From Streptococcus sp. LYSM12 (GTDB taxonomy: Bacteria > Bacillota > Bacilli > Lactobacillales > Streptococcaceae): DNA of 64,000 bases. The notes beneath the pieces were generated by a model. It was not told the DNA's origin and did not search any database. It was given only the letters and a program-made list of their open reading frames with translations. Location: positions 1 to 64,000 of the forward strand of contig NZ_SPOZ01000017.1 in NCBI RefSeq assembly GCF_004569635.1, given 5' to 3'. Below are positions 35,680 to 45,698 of the stretch, one piece after another. Within the stretch, counting starts at the first letter, position 1, and the number at the start of each line of letters is the position of its first letter. A program made the position numbers and the translations under genes.

Positions 35680-35735
35680 AAAAAAAGAGTGAGAGAAGCG
35701 TGGTTTTGAAGCCGCGCTTCTCTCACTCTTTTTTT
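35680..35735. terminator. Strong bidirectional terminator after dmkA
   Basis: AAAAAGAGTGAGAGAAGCG and CGCTTCTCTCACTCTTTTT form a stem of about 19 bp or more, flanked by A and T runs. It closes the ndh2-to-dmkA side. Confidence 0.88.
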
Positions 35736-35831
35736 GTTTAAGATGCGAGGGCATAAAAAACAATTGTACATCTGTATCTGTCATCATTTTAGAGCCAAAC
35801 TCCTCTTATTAGTTAGTACAAGAACTGGTAA

Positions 35832-35862
35832 AAGGAGGCTGGGCATTGTTCCCAACCTCCTT
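35832..35862. terminator. Terminator of the eetA-like gene
   Basis: AAGGAGGCTGGG, CATTGTT loop, CCCAACCTCCTT, directly after the minus-strand stop codon; only four T follow on the minus strand. Confidence 0.65.
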
Positions 35863-36288
35863 CTAAATAGGCAAAATCAATTCTTCCTCGTCATCGTTTT
35901 CTTGATCCTCTGGAGTTCGGATTTCGATGATGAGATTGTGGGGAAGACAGACTGCAATTTCGCCTGATTTACTAATCCAGCCGGTATTAACTGCGATTTG
36001 GTCAGGGCTGTTGTCTTCTTTGTCTCGAATGCGTTCTCCATCAACCTCGATGATATTGTACTGGCCAGGGTTGGGATAGTAGGTCACTTCCTTGTGGGGT
36101 GTACTTTTTGAGAGTTTGAATTCTTCGACAACTTCACCATTGATCCGGATAGAAGCAATTAGATAGGGTTCTTCTTGTTGATATTGACCGCTTGCGTAGG
36201 TAATGATAGCTGGTACAAAGGATAGGAACAAGGTCATCCCTACTAAGATAAAGTCAAACGGTCTTAATTGATGTAAAATATGTTTCAT
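35863..36288 (-). CDS. eetA: NusG domain II membrane protein, EetA-like
   Basis: The 141-residue protein has one N-terminal membrane segment (FDFILVGMTLFLSFVPAII) and an extracellular NusG_II fold ending in NTGWISKSGEIAVCLPHNLI, with CLPHNLIIEI as the hallmark. It finishes with an acidic tail. In Listeria EetA and EetB accompany the electron-transfer genes; their mechanism is unknown. Many family members also have a Cys a few residues before TGWI; here that position appears to be Ala or Val. I set the start at 36288, behind GAGG, not at the longer frame start at 36336. It is on the strand opposite to dmkA and converges on it. Confidence 0.82.
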   Translation of the reverse strand: MKHILHQLRPFDFILVGMTLFLSFVPAIITYASGQYQQEEPYLIASIRINGEVVEEFKLSKSTPHKEVTYYPNPGQYNIIEVDGERIRDKEDNSPDQIAVNTGWISKSGEIAVCLPHNLIIEIRTPEDQENDDEEELILPI

Positions 36289-36343
36289 TCCAACCCTCAT
36301 TCTATCAAGAATAAGAATATTGTAAAGGAATTTCATTGCTTTG

Positions 36344-36789
36344 TAAAGATATAAGGGCGTTAATACGCGGTCGTAGCTCGAAAGCTTTCAGATTTTCATT
36401 CGCTTTTTACATGCCCGTGTATCTTAGTGTAATTGAACTTGAGCTAAGCATTTTGTGAAAAAGAGACGCACCTGTTGCAACTTTAGTTGCTTACGGATAC
36501 GGCTACCTTTAGGTATAAATCTTCCTAGCTCTAAAGGTATAGCATACCTTTGGCGGCGGGAAATAGACGTTTGCGGAGCAAACGCTCCCTAGGAGTAGGC
36601 GGAAAACCTCCACTGGAGCTTTTCACTCGTCGTCTTTCCTATTTTTCATTCGCTTTTTACCCGCCCTTGTATCTTGATGTAACTGAACTCGGGCTAAAAG
36701 CTCGGAAAAAAGATAAATACTCCTAGAAGCAGGAGCTTCTTCGTCGTCTTTCCTATTTTTCATTCGCTTTTTACCCGCCCTTGTATCTT
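36344..36789 (-). repeat. Family A modular array, inverted, upstream of rsmH
   Basis: Units end at 36424, 36675 and 36789. The first is a hybrid whose two ends both look like the unit start (AAGATATAAGGGCGTTAA at the left, GCCCGTGTATCTT at the right), so it is nearly palindromic. The second has a long multi-hairpin core; the third is the 114-bp form. A minus-strand frame runs through but is a repeat artefact. Confidence 0.68.
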
Positions 36790-36825
36790 GATAAAAATAG
36801 TTTTCCGTCTCTTTTTGGGATAAAA

Positions 36826-36836
36826 TGTGGTACAAT
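36826..36836 (+). promoter_or_regulatory. Candidate extended -10 promoter of the rsmH cluster
   Basis: TGTGGTACAAT has a TG two bases before TACAAT; no good -35 is present. It lies between the repeat array and the gene. Confidence 0.4.
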
Positions 36837-36848
36837 AGTAAAGATATG

Positions 36849-37796
36849 ATGAAGGAATTTAACCATACAACCGTTTTATTACATGAAACCGTGGATATGC
36901 TAGCAGTGAAGCCTGCTGGTATCTATGTGGATGCAACCTTGGGTGGTGCAGGTCATAGTGAGTATTTATTGAGCCAGTTGAATGAAGAGGGGCATCTCTA
37001 TGCCTTTGATCAAGATGAAACGGCTATTTTGAATGCCCAAAAACGGTTGGCTCCTTATATTGAAAAGGGAATGGTGACCTTTATCAAAGATAATTTCCGT
37101 CATCTAAAAGTTCGTTTGAAAGAGCAGGGTGTAGAGGAAATTGACGGTATTTGTTATGATTTGGGTGTGTCCAGTCCCCAGCTAGATGAGCGAGAGCGTG
37201 GATTTTCTTATAAAAAAGATGCGCTACTTGATATGCGAATGGATCGCACAGCGCCCTTAACTGCTTATGAAGTGGTTAATCAATATGACTACCATGATTT
37301 GGTGCGAATTTTCTTCAAATACGGAGAAGATAAATTTTCCAAGCAAATTGCGCGTAAAATTGAACAAACAAGAGCTAAGCAGCCGATTGAAACGACGACT
37401 GACTTGGCAGAATTGATTAAATCAGTCAAGCCCGCTAGGGAATTGAGGAAAAAAGGACATCCAGCCAAGCAGATTTTCCAGGCTATCCGCATTGAGGTCA
37501 ATGATGAATTAGGTGCGGCAGAGGAGTCCATCCAGCAGGCTATTGACCTGCTTGCAGTAGACGGTAGAATTTCGGTTATTACCTTTCATTCTCTGGAGGA
37601 CAGATTGACCAAACAGTTATTTAAGGAGGCCTCCACAGTTGATGTGCCAAAGGGCTTGCCTTTTATCCCTGATGAGTTAAAACCTAAAATAGAATTGGTC
37701 AATCGCAAACCAATCTTGCCAAGCGAAGCCGAATTAGCAGCCAATAATCGCGCTCATTCTGCCAAATTGCGTGTGGCAAAAAGGATATACAAATAG
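36849..37796 (+). CDS. rsmH: 16S rRNA (cytosine-1402-N4)-methyltransferase
   Basis: The 315-residue MraW/RsmH uses S-adenosylmethionine to methylate C1402 in the decoding centre. Visible blocks are [48 protein letters not shown] and [14 protein letters not shown]. It is the first gene of the division/cell-wall cluster with ftsL nine bases downstream. The second ATG of the ATGATG pair is used; the ribosome site is poor. Confidence 0.96.
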   Translation: MKEFNHTTVLLHETVDMLAVKPAGIYVDATLGGAGHSEYLLSQLNEEGHLYAFDQDETAILNAQKRLAPYIEKGMVTFIKDNFRHLKVRLKEQGVEEIDGICYDLGVSSPQLDERERGFSYKKDALLDMRMDRTAPLTAYEVVNQYDYHDLVRIFFKYGEDKFSKQIARKIEQTRAKQPIETTTDLAELIKSVKPARELRKKGHPAKQIFQAIRIEVNDELGAAEESIQQAIDLLAVDGRISVITFHSLEDRLTKQLFKEASTVDVPKGLPFIPDELKPKIELVNRKPILPSEAELAANNRAHSAKLRVAKRIYK

Positions 37797-37805
37797 GTAA
37801 AGGAT

Positions 37806-38129
37806 ATGTTACAAGATCAACGAAAAGACGCGACCATACGCGTTATTAGTGAAAAAATCAAAACATTTTCTCGAGTGGAGAAGGCCTTTTATGGCAGTAT
37901 CGTCTTGTCTGGTCTGACCTTGGCTGTTGGGATTGTCTTTATGCAGACCCGCTTGTTACAAGTACAGGCAGAGATGGCTCATGTCAATCAAGAAATTAAC
38001 AAAAAGCAAGTGGAAATCGATGATGCTGAACAGGCTGTCAATGAGCTGATTCGAAATGCCCGCCTATTAGAAATTGCGGACAAGGCTGGTTTGACGTATA
38101 AGAATGATAATGTTGGAGTAGCAGAATAA
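37806..38129 (+). CDS. ftsL: Cell division protein FtsL
   Basis: This 107-residue bitopic divisome protein has a cytosolic N-terminus, one membrane segment (AFYGSIVLSGLTLAVGIVFM) and an extracellular coiled coil (about 58-95, with VNQEINKKQVEIDDAEQAVN). Placement between rsmH and pbp2X and a one-base overlap with pbp2X support the call. Confidence 0.92.
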   Translation: MLQDQRKDATIRVISEKIKTFSRVEKAFYGSIVLSGLTLAVGIVFMQTRLLQVQAEMAHVNQEINKKQVEIDDAEQAVNELIRNARLLEIADKAGLTYKNDNVGVAE

Positions 38130-40387
38130 TGTCAAAACGCAAACAACAATTATTACGGTATGTTTTAAAGAAACGCTATATTCCGTCACAAAATCGTCGG
38201 AGAGTGGGACAAAGTCTCATTCTTCTGACGGTTTTCATCTTTTTCATTTTTTTAATTAACTTTGCAATTATTATCGGAACAGATAAAAAATTTGGTGTTG
38301 ACTTGTCAGACGGTGCAAGAAAAGTGCATCAGATAGAGGTGACTGTTCAAGCTAAACGGGGAACGATTTATGACCGAACTGGCTTGCCGATTGCCAAAGA
38401 TTCAACGACCTATACGGTCTATGCGATTATTGATAAGGAATACGTATCTGCTTTAAAAGAGATTTTGTATGTTGAACCTCGTCAATTTACGCAGGTCGCA
38501 CAGATTTTAAATAAGCATCTAGGGCTTGAGACAGATTATGTCATGCAACAGTTAAATCAGCCCAAGCTCAAGCAGGTTTATTTTGGACCGTTAGGAAAGA
38601 ATATTTCCTATAGCACCATGACGGCTATTCAAGAGGAGATGGAGGCAGCAGGTATCAAAGGAATTTCCTTTGATACCAACCCAGGTCGCCTCTATCCAAA
38701 CGGGAATTTTGCCTCGAGCTTTATTGGTTTGGCCAATCTAGTTGAAGATAAGAATGATGGGAGCTATCGACTAGAGGGGCAAAGAGGAATGGAGTATGCC
38801 CTCAATGGTATCTTAGCTGGTCAAGATGGAAGAATTGTCTACGAAAAAGATAGCCGCGGTCGAATTGTTCCTGGAACAGAGAATATCAAGGAAGCCAAGA
38901 TAGACGGTCAGGATATTTATACAACAATTTCAGCGGATCTTCAGCGTTCTCTGGAAACCAACATGAACGTTTTCTTTGATAAGACCAAGGGAAAATATGT
39001 TAATGCAACGCTCGTGTCTGCCAAGACAGGTGAGATTTTAGCTACGACGCAACGACCGACCTATAATCCAGATACCAAAGAGGGAGTCGCCGACAAGGAT
39101 ATTTTGCAGCGCTCGCTCCTTTATCAAGAAAACTTTGAACCAGGTTCTACTATGAAGGTCATGACCGTTGCTGCTGCGATTGACAATGGGACCTTTGCAC
39201 CGAATGAATATTATAACCGTTCGGAAATCCAGATTGCCGACGCCACCATTCGAGATTGGGATGTGAACGCCGAAGACATCTATGCTCCATTGACGTTAAC
39301 CTACGCACAAGGTTTTGCCCTTTCAAGTAACGTAGGAATGACCATTCTGGAACAAAAAATGGGCGATGAGCGCTGGTTGAACTACCTCGCAAAATTCCGC
39401 TTTGGCTATCCGACTCGTTTTGGAATGGAGGGGGAAGAGGCTGGGGGTCTGCCAGAGAATAATGTTGTATCAGTTGCAATGACTTCCTTTGGTCAAGGAC
39501 TTTTAGCAACTCAAACCCAGATGTTACGTGGTTTTAGTGCTGTTGCAAATAATGGCGTCATGCTAGAGCCTAAATTTATCACAGCACTCTACGATTCCAA
39601 TACTGGTTCTGTACGCTTATCTAAGCCGGAAGTTGTGGGGAAACCCGTATCAGAGAAAGCTGCTGCTGACACTCGTCAATACATGATTGGTGTCGGAACA
39701 GACCCGCAATTTGGAACCTTACGCTCGTCTGGTGGAGCAGTGATTCAAGTAGAAGGATATAACATCGCAGTTAAATCAGGGACGGCCCAAATTGGTAAGG
39801 AAGATGGGACGGGTTATATGGAAGGACCAAATGATACTATCAACTCTGTTGTGGCTATGATTCCAGCTGAAGAGCCAGAGTTTATCATGTATGTGACCGT
39901 TCAACAACCGGAAAGTTGGAGTGTTGTTTATTGGAAAGATATTGTCAATCCAACCCTCAAAGAGGCTATGCAATTAAAAGATAGCCTCAATCTGACGACG
40001 CCTGCCCCAGCTCTTACTACTGTTTCAAAAGAGACAGAGTATAAGTTGGATGACGTGATTGGTCAGCAACCAGGAGTGACAGCTGGGATTTTGCGTCAAC
40101 GATTAGTACAACCGATTATTCTGGGAAATGGTCCAGAGATTAAGAAAGTCTCTGTTGATAGCGGCTCGAATTTAGCAGCCAATCAGCAGATTTTACTACT
40201 GACAGATCAATTCACAATGGTGCCTGACATGTATGGATGGACGAAAGAGAATGTGGATATTTTCGCTGAATGGACAGGGATTGAAATAGAATATAAGGGT
40301 TCTGGCTCGATTGTCCTCGGGCAGAGTGTTGCCATCGGTAGTGATTTAGAAAAGACAAAAAAAATAAGAATTAACCTAGGAGATTAA
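38129..40387 (+). CDS. pbp2X: Penicillin-binding protein 2X, septal transpeptidase
   Basis: The 752-residue class B PBP crosslinks septal peptidoglycan. It has an N-terminal anchor (about 31-52), a dimerisation domain, a transpeptidase domain with STMK (Ser340), SSN (399-401) and KSG (549-551), and two C-terminal PASTA domains. The motifs are canonical: STMK has no resistance-type substitution next to the active serine. Mosaic alleles cannot be judged without comparison sequences. It is coupled to ftsL and followed by mraY. Confidence 0.96.
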   Translation: MSKRKQQLLRYVLKKRYIPSQNRRRVGQSLILLTVFIFFIFLINFAIIIGTDKKFGVDLSDGARKVHQIEVTVQAKRGTIYDRTGLPIAKDSTTYTVYAIIDKEYVSALKEILYVEPRQFTQVAQILNKHLGLETDYVMQQLNQPKLKQVYFGPLGKNISYSTMTAIQEEMEAAGIKGISFDTNPGRLYPNGNFASSFIGLANLVEDKNDGSYRLEGQRGMEYALNGILAGQDGRIVYEKDSRGRIVPGTENIKEAKIDGQDIYTTISADLQRSLETNMNVFFDKTKGKYVNATLVSAKTGEILATTQRPTYNPDTKEGVADKDILQRSLLYQENFEPGSTMKVMTVAAAIDNGTFAPNEYYNRSEIQIADATIRDWDVNAEDIYAPLTLTYAQGFALSSNVGMTILEQKMGDERWLNYLAKFRFGYPTRFGMEGEEAGGLPENNVVSVAMTSFGQGLLATQTQMLRGFSAVANNGVMLEPKFITALYDSNTGSVRLSKPEVVGKPVSEKAAADTRQYMIGVGTDPQFGTLRSSGGAVIQVEGYNIAVKSGTAQIGKEDGTGYMEGPNDTINSVVAMIPAEEPEFIMYVTVQQPESWSVVYWKDIVNPTLKEAMQLKDSLNLTTPAPALTTVSKETEYKLDDVIGQQPGVTAGILRQRLVQPIILGNGPEIKKVSVDSGSNLAANQQILLLTDQFTMVPDMYGWTKENVDIFAEWTGIEIEYKGSGSIVLGQSVAIGSDLEKTKKIRINLGD

Positions 40388-40388
40388 T

Positions 40389-41387
40389 ATGTATTCTGTA
40401 ATCATAGCAGGATTGCTTGCCTTAGTAGCGACGATCCTATTGATTCCAAGATTTATTAGATTTTATCAAGCAAAACGGATTGAGGGACAGCAGACTCATG
40501 AAGATGTCCTCCAACATCAGTTTAAAGCAGGTACACCGACCATGGGGGGAACTGTTTTTCTATTGGTAACCATTGTGGTGACCGTTCTTTTTGCCCTCCT
40601 TTCAAATCGGTTGACCGGGGCAGTGCTTGCTATTCTCTTTATCTTATTAGTCTATGGAATCATTGGGTTTTTGGATGATTTTCTAAAGGTTTTCCGCAAG
40701 GTCAATGAGGGTCTGAATCCCAAGCAAAAATTAGCCTTGCAGATCTTAGGTGGTCTTGTCTTTTATCTGGTTCACATGCAAGGATCCGGTAGCGGAATGC
40801 TCAATCTGATGGGGTATCCACTTCATCTCGGTATCTTTTATATCGCTTTTGTTCTCTTTTGGTTGGTTGGATTTTCCAATGCGGTCAATTTGACAGACGG
40901 GATTGATGGTCTTGCTTCGATTTCAGTTGTCATTAGTTTGTCAGCCTACGCAGTCATTGCCTTTGTTGACCGTAAATTTGATATTTTGTTGGTTTGTGTG
41001 ACCATGATTGGAGCCTTGATAGGATTTTTCTACTACAATCACAAGCCAGCCAAAATCTTTATGGGAGATGTGGGAAGCTTAGCGCTCGGTGGCATGTTGG
41101 CAACGATTTCGATTACCCTGCATCAAGAATGGACCTTGCTTTTTATCGGTCTGGTCTATGTCCTAGAAACCTCTTCTGTCATGCTTCAAGTCAGCTACTT
41201 CAAGTACACCAAGAAAAAGTTTGGTGAGGGTAAGCGCATTTTTCGTATGACACCATTTCATCACCATTTAGAGCTAGGAGGCTTGACGGGTCAGGGTAAA
41301 AAATGGAGCGAGTGGAAAGTTGACTGCTTTTTGTGGGGAGTTGGTTTGATCATGAGCGCACTTGTTCTTATTATTTTATATTGGTAA
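40389..41387 (+). CDS. mraY: Phospho-N-acetylmuramoyl-pentapeptide transferase
   Basis: The 332-residue polytopic enzyme makes lipid I from UDP-MurNAc-pentapeptide and undecaprenyl phosphate. Motifs are [35 protein letters not shown] and [12 protein letters not shown]. It starts one base after the pbp2X stop. A terminator follows. Confidence 0.97.
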   Translation: MYSVIIAGLLALVATILLIPRFIRFYQAKRIEGQQTHEDVLQHQFKAGTPTMGGTVFLLVTIVVTVLFALLSNRLTGAVLAILFILLVYGIIGFLDDFLKVFRKVNEGLNPKQKLALQILGGLVFYLVHMQGSGSGMLNLMGYPLHLGIFYIAFVLFWLVGFSNAVNLTDGIDGLASISVVISLSAYAVIAFVDRKFDILLVCVTMIGALIGFFYYNHKPAKIFMGDVGSLALGGMLATISITLHQEWTLLFIGLVYVLETSSVMLQVSYFKYTKKKFGEGKRIFRMTPFHHHLELGGLTGQGKKWSEWKVDCFLWGVGLIMSALVLIILYW

Positions 41388-41402
41388 AGCTTAATGAATA
41401 TC

Positions 41403-41429
41403 AAACAGCAGTCAAATGCTGTTTTTTTT
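41403..41429 (+). terminator. Terminator of the rsmH-mraY cluster
   Basis: AAACAGCA, GTCAAA loop, TGCTGTTT, then five further T. Confidence 0.8.
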
Positions 41430-41437
41430 GTTATAAT
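41428..41437 (+). promoter_or_regulatory. Extended -10 of the helicase gene
   Basis: TTTGTTATAAT has TG one base before TATAAT, 26 bases before the ATG. It abuts the upstream terminator, so any -35 would lie inside the hairpin. Confidence 0.45.
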
Positions 41438-41463
41438 AGGGAGAAGTAGAAAAAGAGGATACT

Positions 41464-42807
41464 ATGAAATTTACAGAATTTACCTTAAAGCCTTATATTC
41501 AAGAAGCGCTGAGAGAATTGGGATTTGTCACGGCGACAGAAGTTCAAGAACGTTTGATTCCAATCGTCTTGTCAGGACGTGATTTGGTTGGGGAATCAAA
41601 GACAGGTTCTGGGAAGACCCATACCTTTTTGATTCCGATTTTCCAACAATTACAAGAAAATCTCAATCAGGTGCAGGCAGTGATTACTGCTCCCTCGCGT
41701 GAGTTAGCAAGGCAGATTTACCAAGCTGCACGTCAGATTGCCCAGTGTTCAGATACGGAAATTCGTGTAGCCAACTATGTCGGAGGAACGGACAAGCAAC
41801 GCCAGATTGATAAGTTGCAGGCCAATCAGCCCCACATCGTCATTGGAACACCAGGGCGTATCTATGATTTGGTCAAATCAGGTGATTTGGCTATTCATAA
41901 GGCGACAACTTTTGTGGTGGATGAGGCCGATATGACCCTTGATATGGGTTTCTTGGAAACGGTGGATCGCATCGCATCTAGTCTTCCCCAGAATTTGCAA
42001 TTCATGGTCTTTTCAGCGACTATTCCGCAGAAGTTGCAGCCCTTTTTAAAGAAATATTTGACAAATCCAGTCATCGAGCAGATTAAGACGCAGACGGTGA
42101 TTGCCGATACGATTGACAACTGGCTGATTTCGACGAAAGGACAGGATAAAAATGCCCTCATCTTGGACATTACCAAGCTGATACAACCTTACTTAGCCAT
42201 GATTTTTGTCAACACGAAGTCACGGGCAGATGAATTGCACAGCTTCTTGAGAGCCAACGGTTTGCGCGTGGCAAAAATTCATGGGGATATTCCACCGCGG
42301 GAACGTAGACGGATGATGAATCAGATCAAGAATCTGGAATTTGAATACATTGTTGCAACTGACTTGGCAGCGCGGGGGATTGATATTGAGGGGGTTAGTC
42401 ATGTCATCAATGATGCTATTCCTCAGGATCTGTCTTTCTTTGTACATCGCGTAGGACGGACAGGTCGTAACGGGTTACTAGGAACTGCCATTACCCTTTA
42501 TCAACCGAGTGATGATGCAGATATTCGTGAACTTGAAAAACTCAACATCTGCTTTGTGCCTAAGATGATTAAGGCTGGTGAATTCCAAGACACCTATGAC
42601 CGTGACCGCCGTGCCAATCGGGAAAAGTCAAGAGAGAAATTAGACCTTGAAATGATTGGCCTGGTCAAAAAGAAAAAGAAAAAAATTAAGCCGGGATATA
42701 AGAAGAAAATTCAGTGGGCTGTTGATGAAAAGCGTCGGAAGACCAAGCGAATTGAAAATCGTGCCAAAGGACGGGCAGAGCGTAAAGCCAAGCGCCAAAC
42801 GTTTTAA
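41464..42807 (+). CDS. cshB: DEAD-box RNA helicase (CshB-like)
   Basis: The 447-residue ATP-dependent RNA helicase has the Q-motif region ATEVQERLIPIV, motif I SKTGSGKTH, Ia PSRELA, II DEAD (in VVDEADMTLD), III SAT, V TDLAARGIDI and VI HRVGRTGRNG. A basic C-terminal tail (KKKKKKIKPGYKKK) suits RNA or ribosome-assembly work, including cold adaptation. It is monocistronic, with a family A array starting right after its stop codon. Confidence 0.93.
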   Translation: MKFTEFTLKPYIQEALRELGFVTATEVQERLIPIVLSGRDLVGESKTGSGKTHTFLIPIFQQLQENLNQVQAVITAPSRELARQIYQAARQIAQCSDTEIRVANYVGGTDKQRQIDKLQANQPHIVIGTPGRIYDLVKSGDLAIHKATTFVVDEADMTLDMGFLETVDRIASSLPQNLQFMVFSATIPQKLQPFLKKYLTNPVIEQIKTQTVIADTIDNWLISTKGQDKNALILDITKLIQPYLAMIFVNTKSRADELHSFLRANGLRVAKIHGDIPPRERRRMMNQIKNLEFEYIVATDLAARGIDIEGVSHVINDAIPQDLSFFVHRVGRTGRNGLLGTAITLYQPSDDADIRELEKLNICFVPKMIKAGEFQDTYDRDRRANREKSREKLDLEMIGLVKKKKKKIKPGYKKKIQWAVDEKRRKTKRIENRAKGRAERKAKRQTF

Positions 42808-42810
42808 ATC

Positions 42811-43500
42811 AAGATACGAGAGCGGTTAAAAGCCCAAAGTGAAAATAGGAAATCTGACGCAGAGTTATTAAACTCTAGGAAGATTTATACCTAAAGGTAG
42901 CCACATCTGTAAGCAACTAAAGTTGCAACAGTTGCGTCTCTTTTTCACACAGGGCTTAGCTCGAGTTCAATTAATCAAGATACGAGAGCGTTAAAAGCCC
43001 AAAGTGAAATAGGAAATCTGACGAGTGAAAAGCTCCAGTGGAGGTTTTCAGCCTACTTCCCAGGGAGCGTTTGCTCCGCAACCGTCTATTTCCCGCCTCC
43101 AAAGGTATGCTATACCTTTAGAGCTAGGAAGATTTATACCTAAAGGTAGCCACATCTGTAAGCAACTAAAGTTGCAACAGTTGCGTCTCTTTTTCACACA
43201 GGGCTTAGCTCGAGTTCAATTAATCAAGATACGAGAGCGTTAAAAGTCCAAAGTGAAAATAGGAAATTTGACGAGTGAAAAGCTCCAGTGGAGGTTTTCA
43301 GCCTACTTCCTAGGGAGCGTTTGCTCCGCAACCGTCTATTTCCCACCACCAAAGGTATGCTATACCTTTAGAGCTAGGAAGATTTATACCTAAAGGTAGC
43401 CAGACCTGTAAGCAATTAAAGTTGCAACAGTTGCGTCTCTTTTTCACACAGGGCTTAGCTCGAGTTCAGTTAATCAAGATACGAGAGCGTAAAAAAAAGC
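42811..43500 (+). repeat. Family A modular tandem array, best-preserved copies
   Basis: Units start at 42811 (166 bp), 42977 (249 bp) and 43226 (250 bp), with a truncated fourth at 43476. Units 2 and 3 are nearly identical. Their core has CTCCAGTGGAG, GGGAGCGTTTGCTCC, AAAGGTATGCTATACCTTT and CAACTAAAGTTGCAACAGTT hairpins. Unit 1 keeps only the last two parts. 43501-43702 contains no gene. Confidence 0.75.
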
Positions 43501-43702
43501 GACTGAAAAATAAAAGCCTGATACAGTGTTCGATGAACATAAGGAAGTCTGTCTTTGAGGCAAGCAAGATTCGTTATACGTGAAATGAGGGGGAACAGCT
43601 AGCTACCGTTTGGCATCCACCTAATGAAATGGAACCTAAAGGTGGTCACAGCTGTAACCGGTTAAAGCTGGAATACCTGTGTTTCATGCTATCAGAGAGT
43701 GG

Positions 43703-43797
43703 TAGAGTCATTTCATTTATCTTTTATTCTTTCGTTCACTCGCTTTGCCGTACTCTAGTACAATTGCCTAGGACTAAAAGCAAACGAAAAGGCTCTA
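43703..43797 (+). repeat. Family B (RUP-like) element, 95 bp
   Basis: TAGAGTCATTTCATTTATC to AAACGAAAAGGCTCTA; the core lacks the CCTGCAGCTCG block. Confidence 0.62.
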
Positions 43798-43906
43798 GCA
43801 CGAATGTCACTTCCTAAAAACAAACGATGGCAAGTGTCAGAGGTTTCCTTGAATGGGAGTCGTGAGCTGTACAGATTTTAATAAAGTGAAAGAAATAGGA
43901 AAACAG

Positions 43907-44131
43907 ATGTTACAAATGATACTGGGCCTTTATATGAAGAGCTTGTTGATTGCAGCAGTTTTGATGATTTTGGCTAGCCTAGGTTGGTTCTTATTCCGCC
44001 TAATCAAGAAAAAAGACAGAACCATGCAAGAACGCCAAGAAGTTCTCTTTGATTTATTAATTATCAACGTGATGACCATTCCCATTTTGTCTTTTGGGGT
44101 TGTGGGCATCTTGCTAATGCTAAGAGTATAG
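43907..44131 (+). CDS. DUF4059 small membrane protein
   Basis: The 74-residue protein has two hydrophobic segments (LIAAVLMILASLGWFLFR and IPILSFGVVGILLML) joined by a basic RLIKKKDRTMQERQE stretch. This layout matches the DUF4059 family of streptococci; function unknown. I used the ATG at 43907, behind AGGA, because the upstream extension is unlike the family. It precedes trxB by 15 bases, so a link to redox or membrane biology is possible but unproven. Confidence 0.82.
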   Translation: MLQMILGLYMKSLLIAAVLMILASLGWFLFRLIKKKDRTMQERQEVLFDLLIINVMTIPILSFGVVGILLMLRV

Positions 44132-44146
44132 AAAGAAGGAAAGAAG

Positions 44147-45064
44147 ATGTACGATACAATTATTATTGGAGCAGGTCCTGCAGGGATGACAGCAGCTTTG
44201 TATGCTGCACGGAGCAATCTAAAAGTGGCTCTTTTAGACCGTGGCATTTATGGTGGACAAATGAACAACACTGCAGAGATTGAAAATTATCCAGGTTATG
44301 ACCATATTAGTGGTCCTGACTTGGCTGAAAAAATGTTTGCACCGCTTGCAAAATTTGGTGTCGAACACCTCTATGGTCAGGTAGTCCGTGTGGAGGCAGA
44401 GGGACCTGTCAAGCGTGTGGTAACAGAAGATGAAACCTTAGAAGCCCATACTCTTGTCCTTGCTATGGGGGCTCAACACCGTTTATTAGGAGTGCCTGGA
44501 GAAGATACTTACAATAGTCGCGGTGTGTCTTATTGTGCTGTCTGTGACGGAGCTTTCTTTCGCGGACAAGACTTGCTGGTGGTAGGCGGTGGTGATTCTG
44601 CCGTTGAAGAAGCCCTTTACTTGACCCAGCTTGCAAATACTGTAACCATTGTACACCGCCGTGATGAATTGCGTGCCCAAAAGGTCATCCAAGAACGTGC
44701 CTTTGCCAATGATAAAATTCGGTTTATCTGGGATAGTGTAGTTGAAGAAATCAAGGGTGACGATATCAAGGTGCAAGAAGTCTTGATTAAAAACGTGAAG
44801 ACAGGAGAAGAAACAGTTCATACCTTTGGTGGTATTTTCATCTACGTAGGACTTGATCCGATGACGGAGGTGGTAGCAGACTTGGGTATTACCGATGAAC
44901 AAGGCTGGATTGTGACCGATGAGCAAATGGCAACAAGTCAACCAGGTATCTTTGCGATTGGGGATATTCGTCAAAAACAGTTGCGCCAGATTACAACGGC
45001 AGTTGGAGATGGGGCGATTGCTGGTCAGCAAGTGTACCATTACATTACTGAGCATGTGAACTAA
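44147..45064 (+). CDS. trxB: Thioredoxin reductase
   Basis: The 305-residue FAD/NADPH enzyme reduces thioredoxin. It shows FAD-binding IIIGAGPAGMTAALYAA, the redox pair CAVC (Cys130, Cys133), NADPH-binding VVGGGDSAVEEA and GIFAIGDIR. It lies in a unit with DUF4059 and DUF177. Confidence 0.96.
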   Translation: MYDTIIIGAGPAGMTAALYAARSNLKVALLDRGIYGGQMNNTAEIENYPGYDHISGPDLAEKMFAPLAKFGVEHLYGQVVRVEAEGPVKRVVTEDETLEAHTLVLAMGAQHRLLGVPGEDTYNSRGVSYCAVCDGAFFRGQDLLVVGGGDSAVEEALYLTQLANTVTIVHRRDELRAQKVIQERAFANDKIRFIWDSVVEEIKGDDIKVQEVLIKNVKTGEETVHTFGGIFIYVGLDPMTEVVADLGITDEQGWIVTDEQMATSQPGIFAIGDIRQKQLRQITTAVGDGAIAGQQVYHYITEHVN

Positions 45065-45074
45065 GGGAGAAGAG

Positions 45075-45611
45075 ATGTTTCATATCCAAGATATTCAAAA
45101 AAAATCAGACGGCATTTCTTTTGAAGAAACCCTTGAACTCACGGCTGAGTTGATGGAACGAAATGCTGATATTCTAGCCGTTTCCCCCATTAAGGTGGTA
45201 GGACAGGTCAGTTTTGAAGCAGGATTCTTTCTTCTGAACTATCAAATGACCTACGATATCACTCTCGCTTCAAGTCGCTCCATGGAACCAGTCCTTCTTT
45301 CCGAATCTTTTCCAGTGCAGGAAATCTTCGTGGCAGATGAACAGGCTTTGAAAGCCCAAGATATAGTGGAAGAAGACTTGGTACTGGTCGTTGAAGAAGA
45401 TGTGATTGTACTTGCAGAAAGTGTAGCAGACAATATCCTCTTACAGATTCCGCTCAAGGTTTTGACACCTGAGGAAGAAGCAGGTCAAGACCTGCCGTCA
45501 GGTCATCATTGGACTATGATGACAGAAGAGGAGTATACGACAGTAGCTCAAGAAAAAAAGGAAGCAAATAGCCCCTTTGCCCAATTACAAGGGCTTTTTG
45601 AAGAAGAATGA
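45075..45611 (+). CDS. YceD/DUF177 family protein
   Basis: The 178-residue acidic protein matches the DUF177 pattern (internal FEAGFFLLNYQMTYDITLAS, C-terminal PFAQLQGLFEEE). In many bacteria this gene stands before rpmF and its product is tied to 23S rRNA or L32; here rpmF is absent and trxB is ten bases upstream. The usual metal-binding cysteines of other members are not present. Confidence 0.8.
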   Translation: MFHIQDIQKKSDGISFEETLELTAELMERNADILAVSPIKVVGQVSFEAGFFLLNYQMTYDITLASSRSMEPVLLSESFPVQEIFVADEQALKAQDIVEEDLVLVVEEDVIVLAESVADNILLQIPLKVLTPEEEAGQDLPSGHHWTMMTEEEYTTVAQEKKEANSPFAQLQGLFEEE

Positions 45612-45635
45612 AATTGACAGAAAATTGGAAAAATC

Positions 45636-45664
45636 TTGTCAATGGGTCAATTTCATTGTATAAT
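45636..45664 (+). promoter_or_regulatory. Promoter of gnd-ritR
   Basis: TTGTCA (45636-45641), 17 bases, TATAAT (45659-45664). Confidence 0.75.
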
Positions 45665-45698
45665 GAAAAGGATATTAAGAAATAGGAGTAAAATATTC

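Noticed and set aside
43025..43243. 72-codon plus-strand frame inside the family A array
   Set aside because: Composed entirely of repeat sequence, with no ribosome site.
44486..45055. 189-codon antisense frame opposite trxB
   Set aside because: A shadow of an unmistakable thioredoxin reductase gene.
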